Assembly: GCA_938036315.1 (NCBI GenBank) | Contig: CALHPK010000009.1 | Span: 146,236-210,235, forward strand | DNA length: 64,000 nucleotides | Reading direction: 5' to 3' | From: an uncultured bacterium | GTDB taxonomy: Bacteria; Calescibacteriota; Calescibacteriia; Calescibacteriales; Calescibacteriaceae | In this document: positions 58,061-64,000 of the stretch, one piece after another | Position numbering within the stretch: the stretch's first letter is position 1 | Layout: each line of letters starts with the position of its first letter | Made by a program: the position numbers and the translations under genes | The notes under the pieces: model-generated | Told to the model about the DNA's origin: nothing | Seen by the model: the letters and a program-made list of their open reading frames with translations, nothing else | The model's database searches: none

Positions 58061-61000
58061 ATGCTTCCGCTGAGACTTGAGATAGAAGGTTTCCTATCTT
58101 ATGGAGATAAACAAATTATAGATTTTGACAAACTCCTTAGCACATATGTATTTATAATACAGGGGAAAACGGGAGCTGGAAAATCATCAATACTAGATGG
58201 TATAACCTTCGCTTTATATGGAAAAATCCCCCGCTTTGGAAGAGAAAAAGTAGGAGAACTCGCTATAAACCATGGATGCAAAAGAGCAACGGTCTCACTT
58301 GAGATAGAAACAGAAGACACATCAGGCAGACAGAGAGTATACAAGATAACCAGAACTATCGAAAAGTATTCCCAAACCAAAAAAATCTCAGAATTGGAAA
58401 TAAAGTACAGATACCCTGAAGATAGCAACTGGTATAATGTCAGGGCAGGAAGTATAAACGAAAAGGAGAAAATCATAGAGGAAAAGATCATAGGGATACC
58501 ATATGACATATTTATCAAAACGGTGATTCTCCCACAGGGCAGATTTGCTGAATTCCTCCTTTCAACTCCTACAGAAAGAACCTTAATTATTCTAAAACTA
58601 ACTGGACTTGACGATAAAATAGAAACAATAAAAAAACATATCTCAGAAAAAATCAAAATTTGCAAGCTAGATTATGAAAAATATGAACTAAAAATTAAGG
58701 AACTAAAAGATATAACGCAAGATCTTGTAGCTAAAATCCAAGATGAAATCGACAAAATCCTACTACATCTCCATACAGAAGAAGATAAGATGCAAAAAAT
58801 AGAAACAGAACTAAGACAAAAGCAAATTCTTCATAACAATATCGAAGGTCTTATCAGTCTATTAGAAAAAGCTCTGAAAATCTTAAACAATATAGAAAGT
58901 AATAAAAAATTGATAACAAAAATCGAAGACGAACTCAAAAGAATTCATCTTGATCTTGATAAAACAAAAAATCTGAGAGACTTTCTCAGATCTTTTTTGA
59001 ACAGAATCGAAAACTCTAATATAGAGCAGATTAGAACCTGCACTGATGATCTTATTCAAATACTAAATAAACTTAGAGAGATCAACACCTCATTCATCAT
59101 AGAAGCTAAAAATCTGAAAGAAAAGATACTACGTATCTTGAACATAAATAATGAAAGATCAAAAATAGAAAATGATATAAAAAAAATCGAGAAAGAATTA
59201 CCAGCCATTACAATCGGGGAATCGGAACTACAAACCATCTCAAAAGCTTTGAGCACCTTGAAATCTATTCTCAGAGAGGAGGAAATGATCTTAGATGAAA
59301 AAACAAAAATTAACAATGACCTAGAAACTGCAATAAGTAAAAAATCAACATTAGAAAAGATAGTAGCAGAAAAGCGCTACGAATCTTTAAAAATACAGGA
59401 AGAGATTAATTCCCTTGAAAAGCAGATAGAACAAGCTTCTATAGAAGATATGGCCAACTCGATTAGATCAAAATTAAAAGACGAAGATATATGTCCTGTA
59501 TGTGAAAATACTTTCAGAATCAAAGAAAAATGGAAAAGAATTATGAATGGAAAATCAATTATGGAAAAGCTCAAAAATGAATACAGAGAAAAAAGTAAAA
59601 TACAAAGAGACATAGAAAACGAAATCAACTCAAAAGAAGGACAGATCAAAACATACATAGAAAGAATAAACGATCTGAAAATAAGAAAAGATGAATTACA
59701 AAAAAAATACGATAGAATATCAACTGAAAAAGAACAAACAATAAAGATAATATCACAATATACCGAAAATTCAAAAATTGAAGCTCTCCAAAAGTTCCTT
59801 ATAACAATCGAAGATCTTTTCATCGATCATAAAATCAAGGAGAATATGTTAAGCTCACTCATAGAAGAATTTGATCGATTAATCAAACTCAAAAGAAACC
59901 AAGAAACTCTCTACACAAAGCTAAAAGAAATTGAAAAACAAAATGAAGAATTCCATTCTGATATAAAAAATTCTTACATAAAACTTGGCAACATTCAAAA
60001 CCTTCTCGACTCTTTATTCACAACCGAAATAAATAAAATATTTCAGAGATTTACCTCAGCCCTGAACCAAATATCATCAGAAATCGAATCTTATATAAAG
60101 CTAATTCCACAGTTTGATGATGTTAAAGAGTACCTTCAAAATATCTCCGAAATCATCAATCAAATTGAACTCAATATTTCAGATGAAAAAATTTCATCTA
60201 TCAAAGATAGATTCGACTTATATTTTGAAGAAATCAAAAACTTGTGGAGAATTCCAGATTTCGAAAACATAGAAAAGCAGATCAATATAATAGAAACAAA
60301 AATACTTCAAGAAGTAGATCTCTTTGAAAGTTTTCCTAAAAATACAAAAAAAATAATCAATATTTTCTATGAGCTACGAAAACTCATAAATAATAAAGTT
60401 AGAGACTTTGAAAATCGATTTGAGACCTTAAACGAAAATTATCAAAATTTACACCTGAGAAGAAGTAATCTGGAATCAGAAGTAAAAATAGGGATAAAAA
60501 ACCTAAAAGAGCTGATTGATGCAATAGCAAAACAAAAAAGCAACATAGTTGGAGAAAATGAAATTATACCTGAAGATATAGAGAGACTATCAGACATACT
60601 CTCGAAGGCTAAAAATTCTCTGAACTCAGAAAAAGAAATTTTACTCAATACTATATCGGCAATTGAAAAGGAGAAAAATTCAATACTGAAAAAAATTGAA
60701 GAACTAAACATAGCAAAGGGGAAGAAACTATCTGAACTTGAGTTCTGTAAGGAGAAGCTTAAGGAAAAAGAAGAAGCTGAAAAAATACTTCCAAGCATAA
60801 CAAAAGAAATAGAAATATTGGATACAATCCTTTCAGATTTTACAGATGCAAGAGGCAAATTAGAATTGGACTTCAGAAATTACATCACAAGTTTCATAAT
60901 TGAGCAAATAGTAAGCTATGCCTCTGAAATTTTCGAGAAGTTATCCGGAGGCAGATATTCTTTTGAGCTTGTAAACAAAGAAATAAAAATAAGAGATTCC

Positions 61001-61315
61001 TATTTTAATGTTCTAAGAGAAACAAAAAGTTTAAGTGGTGGAGAAACATTCATAGCGTCTCTGTCACTATCATTAGGTCTTGCACAGTATATGATCGGTT
61101 CGGCAAAATTCAGATGCTTCTTTATTGATGAAGGATTCGGCTCACTCGATGATGAATCAATCGAATTAGTATCGGTAGCGCTAGAAAAATTAGCATCCGA
61201 AGGTTTCAGACTCGGAATAATAACTCATGTTGACAGCATGAAAAAGCTCGACTTCTTCTCAAAAATTCACGTTGAAAAAATAAATGGGAAATCTGTAATA
61301 AATTTACAACAATAG
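58061..61315 (+). CDS. sbcC: SbcC/Rad50-like SMC-family exonuclease ATPase subunit (ATG at 58061; ORF opens at TTG 58043)
   Basis: MLPLRLEIEGFLSYGDKQIIDFDKL...GKTGAGKSSILDGITFALYGKIPRFGREKVGELAINHGCKRATVSLE; zinc-hook CPVC; C-terminal LSGGETFIASLSLSLGLAQYM...CFFIDEGFGSLDDESIELVSVALEKL. Confidence 0.92.
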   Translation: MLPLRLEIEGFLSYGDKQIIDFDKLLSTYVFIIQGKTGAGKSSILDGITFALYGKIPRFGREKVGELAINHGCKRATVSLEIETEDTSGRQRVYKITRTIEKYSQTKKISELEIKYRYPEDSNWYNVRAGSINEKEKIIEEKIIGIPYDIFIKTVILPQGRFAEFLLSTPTERTLIILKLTGLDDKIETIKKHISEKIKICKLDYEKYELKIKELKDITQDLVAKIQDEIDKILLHLHTEEDKMQKIETELRQKQILHNNIEGLISLLEKALKILNNIESNKKLITKIEDELKRIHLDLDKTKNLRDFLRSFLNRIENSNIEQIRTCTDDLIQILNKLREINTSFIIEAKNLKEKILRILNINNERSKIENDIKKIEKELPAITIGESELQTISKALSTLKSILREEEMILDEKTKINNDLETAISKKSTLEKIVAEKRYESLKIQEEINSLEKQIEQASIEDMANSIRSKLKDEDICPVCENTFRIKEKWKRIMNGKSIMEKLKNEYREKSKIQRDIENEINSKEGQIKTYIERINDLKIRKDELQKKYDRISTEKEQTIKIISQYTENSKIEALQKFLITIEDLFIDHKIKENMLSSLIEEFDRLIKLKRNQETLYTKLKEIEKQNEEFHSDIKNSYIKLGNIQNLLDSLFTTEINKIFQRFTSALNQISSEIESYIKLIPQFDDVKEYLQNISEIINQIELNISDEKISSIKDRFDLYFEEIKNLWRIPDFENIEKQINIIETKILQEVDLFESFPKNTKKIINIFYELRKLINNKVRDFENRFETLNENYQNLHLRRSNLESEVKIGIKNLKELIDAIAKQKSNIVGENEIIPEDIERLSDILSKAKNSLNSEKEILLNTISAIEKEKNSILKKIEELNIAKGKKLSELEFCKEKLKEKEEAEKILPSITKEIEILDTILSDFTDARGKLELDFRNYITSFIIEQIVSYASEIFEKLSGGRYSFELVNKEIKIRDSYFNVLRETKSLSGGETFIASLSLSLGLAQYMIGSAKFRCFFIDEGFGSLDDESIELVSVALEKLASEGFRLGIITHVDSMKKLDFFSKIHVEKINGKSVINLQQ

Positions 61316-61323
61316 CAAGAACA

Positions 61324-62685
61324 TCAAAATCTCGAGGCAAAAAACAAAGATAAAGATACGTTAAAAAACCTCCCTCTTAAAAATCTCGGAACGAATGGAT
61401 CAGGTGATATATCTGGATTTATCATCAGGTAACCCGTCAGAGATAATCCCAAGGTTTTTGATCCGCCGTCAAAATCGAAAGCCACTTGAGGTCCAAATTC
61501 ATAAATTTTCTCCTGCAAGTCGTATCCTTCACCAGCCCATCTTCTCACGTAATGAAACCTCAGAGCTAAATACCAGCCTTCAAAATTTCTTATAAACTTC
61601 ACCCACAAATCATCCGAAAATGGACCGGCATGCTCCCCTGTGTAGTATTCAAGAACTCTCATGGGATACCCATGATGATCATAAAATGGTCTTATTTTAT
61701 TCGTCCAGGTATATTCCGCTACAAAACCAAATTTCCTTGTTCTACCTATTAAACCAACAATCCAGGCAACATCGGTAAATGACCAAGGTATAGGTAAACA
61801 TCTTTTGAGACTGACATCTTCAACCTGCCAACATGTAATTATATCATCTGCTCCATACTCAAAATAACCCCTCAGTTCATCAAAGTAGCCAACGCCGAAG
61901 TAGTTCAGTAAATCAGAGAAATTCACAACTCCAAAAACTTCTGCCATCTGATTTGTGTCTCTGGATAACCAGTAGTCAACACACTTTCGTTTCTCCAACT
62001 CATCTAGACCCTCACACAAGGCAGTAGCATTTTCGTATTTCGCAGTGAATAGATCGATATAATTTCTCAAACTCTTCGGGGAATAACCACCCTCTCCATT
62101 AAACATTATGGTTCTTGAAGCTCCAAATTTCAGAAAATATATTTCCCAGTCGAACCTCATAGGAATTATCTTGGGATTCCGGAAAGGATGTGTTCTATCA
62201 TTTACAAAAATAAGACCTGTCAGGAGATAAATACTTCCAAAACAAAAATCCCCCAAACAGGGAAGCTCCAGTTCTTTTATCTCAAATGATACAAAATCCT
62301 GCGGAGGGATATTATGTGATATAAGTAAAGAATTATGAATTCCGGGTCCAAGCTGAATCGTATCTCTCCCACCTGATACAGAGATAAATCTATATCTGAA
62401 CTGCGAGAGGAATCTATGAAGGTATAATGATTCTCTCTCGGGAGGATATGATATAAAAGGCTCGGAGATAATTCTTGTTCCAATTTTTTCATCGCCCAAT
62501 TCAATACCCACAAGGACAGAATTCTTGAAGTTAAATCCCTTTCTTATAGAAAAACCTTCAAACTCTGGAAACAGAATTTGATCCTGTATCCCAAGTCTAT
62601 CTTTGCCATTTCCTGAATAAAAAGTTACATTATTCCTCAGCTCAACGCTCACCTGCGAAATCAAGACAATAGCTATAGCTATCAT
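61324..62685 (-). CDS. Wzi-like capsule-assembly/outer-membrane beta-barrel protein (tentative)
   Basis: SGGRDTIQLGPGIHNSLLISHNIPPQDFVSFEIKELE...PMRFDWEIYFLKFGASRTIMFNGEGGYSPKSLRNYIDLF...NQMAEVFGVVNFSDLL...FEYGADD; terminal Phe-rich strand. Confidence 0.5.
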   Translation of the reverse strand: MIAIAIVLISQVSVELRNNVTFYSGNGKDRLGIQDQILFPEFEGFSIRKGFNFKNSVLVGIELGDEKIGTRIISEPFISYPPERESLYLHRFLSQFRYRFISVSGGRDTIQLGPGIHNSLLISHNIPPQDFVSFEIKELELPCLGDFCFGSIYLLTGLIFVNDRTHPFRNPKIIPMRFDWEIYFLKFGASRTIMFNGEGGYSPKSLRNYIDLFTAKYENATALCEGLDELEKRKCVDYWLSRDTNQMAEVFGVVNFSDLLNYFGVGYFDELRGYFEYGADDIITCWQVEDVSLKRCLPIPWSFTDVAWIVGLIGRTRKFGFVAEYTWTNKIRPFYDHHGYPMRVLEYYTGEHAGPFSDDLWVKFIRNFEGWYLALRFHYVRRWAGEGYDLQEKIYEFGPQVAFDFDGGSKTLGLSLTGYLMINPDISPDPFVPRFLRGRFFNVSLSLFFASRF

Positions 62686-62708
62686 ATTTGAATTACTTTA
62701 CTATTTAA

Positions 62709-63308
62709 TCAGAAGTTTATTTTTATAGTTTCCATCTTGGTAAAATTTTGGGGGAACACATAATCAGGTTCAAGTTTAGATATTTCAGACGGATGGAAAA
62801 ATTTTCCATCTTTTATTCTCGATATCAGATACAAATATTTAGCCCCCAGTTCATATTCATATAATGGAATGACCAAATTTCTCACCCGCTCAACATAAAT
62901 TTTACAAAAATATAAATCTGAATATTCAGCTACATAGTACACATCTTTCACACCGGTAGGTATATATATTTTAGAATTGGGAATGCCTCTTTCTTTGAGA
63001 TATAGATATAGCCAATCAAAAGTCGAATACGTAAAAACGGGAATCTTCAGAGAATATGATATACCCTTGATATATGATACAAGAACTCTCAGGGATGTAA
63101 ATGAACCTGGGCCAGATCCTATGACTATTTTTTTCAAATCCGCAAAATTAATTTGCGATAAGCTCAACGCTCTTCCGACAAGATCTGGCAAAATTCTAGA
63201 AGCTGGAACCTTCCCCGCATAAGATAAAAAAATCTCTAAATTCCTCTCATCTCCCAAAGCTACAGATAGCGCCCCAGGATAGCTAAACTCTACAAATAGA
63301 TTCCCCAC
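62709..63308 (-). CDS. tsaB: tRNA threonylcarbamoyladenosine biosynthesis protein TsaB
   Basis: RILPDLVGRALSLSQINFADLKKIVIGSGPGSFTSLRVLVSYIKGISYSLKIPVFTYSTFDWL. Confidence 0.88.
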   Translation of the reverse strand: MGNLFVEFSYPGALSVALGDERNLEIFLSYAGKVPASRILPDLVGRALSLSQINFADLKKIVIGSGPGSFTSLRVLVSYIKGISYSLKIPVFTYSTFDWLYLYLKERGIPNSKIYIPTGVKDVYYVAEYSDLYFCKIYVERVRNLVIPLYEYELGAKYLYLISRIKDGKFFHPSEISKLEPDYVFPQNFTKMETIKINF

Positions 63309-63339
63309 AAATTATTATATATATGATGAAATTTATAAG

Positions 63340-63405
63340 GATCATCAAAATCATAATTCTTCGATCATCAAAATCATAATTCTTCTATGAAAATCACAAT
63401 TCTTC
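63340..63405. repeat. 23-bp tandem repeat, two exact copies plus a degenerate third
   Basis: GATCATCAAAATCATAATTCTTC (63340-63362 and 63363-63385), then TATGAAAATCACAATTCTTC (63386-63405). Confidence 0.9.
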
Positions 63406-63572
63406 TATGCCTCTTACATCCCATAAAATTTCCCTGAAAGACAACTGACGGAACTTATTCACCAAAGCTGAGTTAGTTAATTTCATAAGGTACAAAATTT
63501 TTACCAAATACAAAACAAATACAAAACAGAAAATACTAAAGTTTTATCCCGAAGTGATAAATCTCACTATCT

Positions 63573-64000
63573 ATGAAGTTTATTTTCTTTTTGGGACCTG
63601 GCGGAGTTGGCAAAACGACAATATCAGCTGGAGCCGGCCTCTCCCTGAGCAGACTAGGGAAGACACTAGTTATAACCGTAGATCCAGCTAAAAGATTAAG
63701 CTCAGCTCTTGGTATACCACTTGACACAATAAGTAAAATTTCAGAAAATCTCTGGGCTACTCAGATTGATAAAAAAAAATATTTTGAAGAGTTTTTAGAA
63801 GAAAAGGGATTGACAACATTATCACAAACAAACCTTTTCAAAATTGCAGCCGATCTTCTCCCATCAGACGAGTATTCAGCCTTCCTCAAAATAGTGAAAA
63901 TATATGAAAACGAAGATTTTGATTTTGTTGTTGTTGATACTCCACCATCTACAAAATTCATCTTATTCATAGACGCTCCACAGAAAGTTCTAAATCTGTT
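63573..64000 (+). CDS. ArsA/GET3-family ATPase (C-terminus truncated by window end)
   Basis: MKFIFFLGPGGVGKTTISAGAGLSLSRLGKTLVITVDPAKRLSSALGIPLDTI...DFVVVDTPPSTKFILFIDAPQKVLNL. Confidence 0.9.
   Translation, partial: MKFIFFLGPGGVGKTTISAGAGLSLSRLGKTLVITVDPAKRLSSALGIPLDTISKISENLWATQIDKKKYFEEFLEEKGLTTLSQTNLFKIAADLLPSDEYSAFLKIVKIYENEDFDFVVVDTPPSTKFILFIDAPQKVLNL

Noticed and set aside
1-64000. CRISPR arrays, IS elements, prophage, toxin-antitoxin or restriction systems
   Set aside because: Looked for direct-repeat arrays, transposase/integrase motifs and defence genes; none seen. The tandem repeats found have at most three copies and no spacers.

Overview
AT-rich bacterial chromosomal window carrying about 50 protein-coding genes and two tRNAs. 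I found no rRNA, CRISPR array, integrase, transposase or phage module. The content is mostly core or housekeeping: rho, an RNase II/R-type nuclease, rpsB, proS, hisD, pyrF, tsaB, hsp20 and an overlooked rpmI-like gene. There is also acyl-CoA metabolism (aldehyde dehydrogenase, two acyl-CoA dehydrogenases, enoyl-CoA hydratase, acyl-CoA synthetase, methylmalonyl-CoA epimerase), dispersed flagellar and chemotaxis genes (flhF, fliE-fliF, fliI, cheW), cobalamin genes (cobS, cbiX), and envelope or surface proteins (SLBB polysaccharide export, Wzi-like barrel, beta-barrels, AgmX/TonB-like, subtilase with a Cys-TM-Arg tail, pseudopilins). Coding strand changes almost gene by gene, so classical operons are broken up. 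I see no obvious new defence or mobile island. The observations most worth following are: (i) a sAC-like cyclase/ATPase/TPR protein whose Walker A lysine is Ile; (ii) a radical SAM/SPASM gene preceded by several unannotated small ORFs, one Lys-rich and ending KSWK; (iii) an orphan, divergent L35-like gene; (iv) a long Pro-rich linker inside FliF; (v) a MYXO-CTERM-like tail on a subtilase; (vi) an SDR with its catalytic Tyr replaced by Phe; (vii) several perfect inverted repeats and tandem repeats in intergenic DNA. All family calls come from reading motifs by eye; no database search was run.
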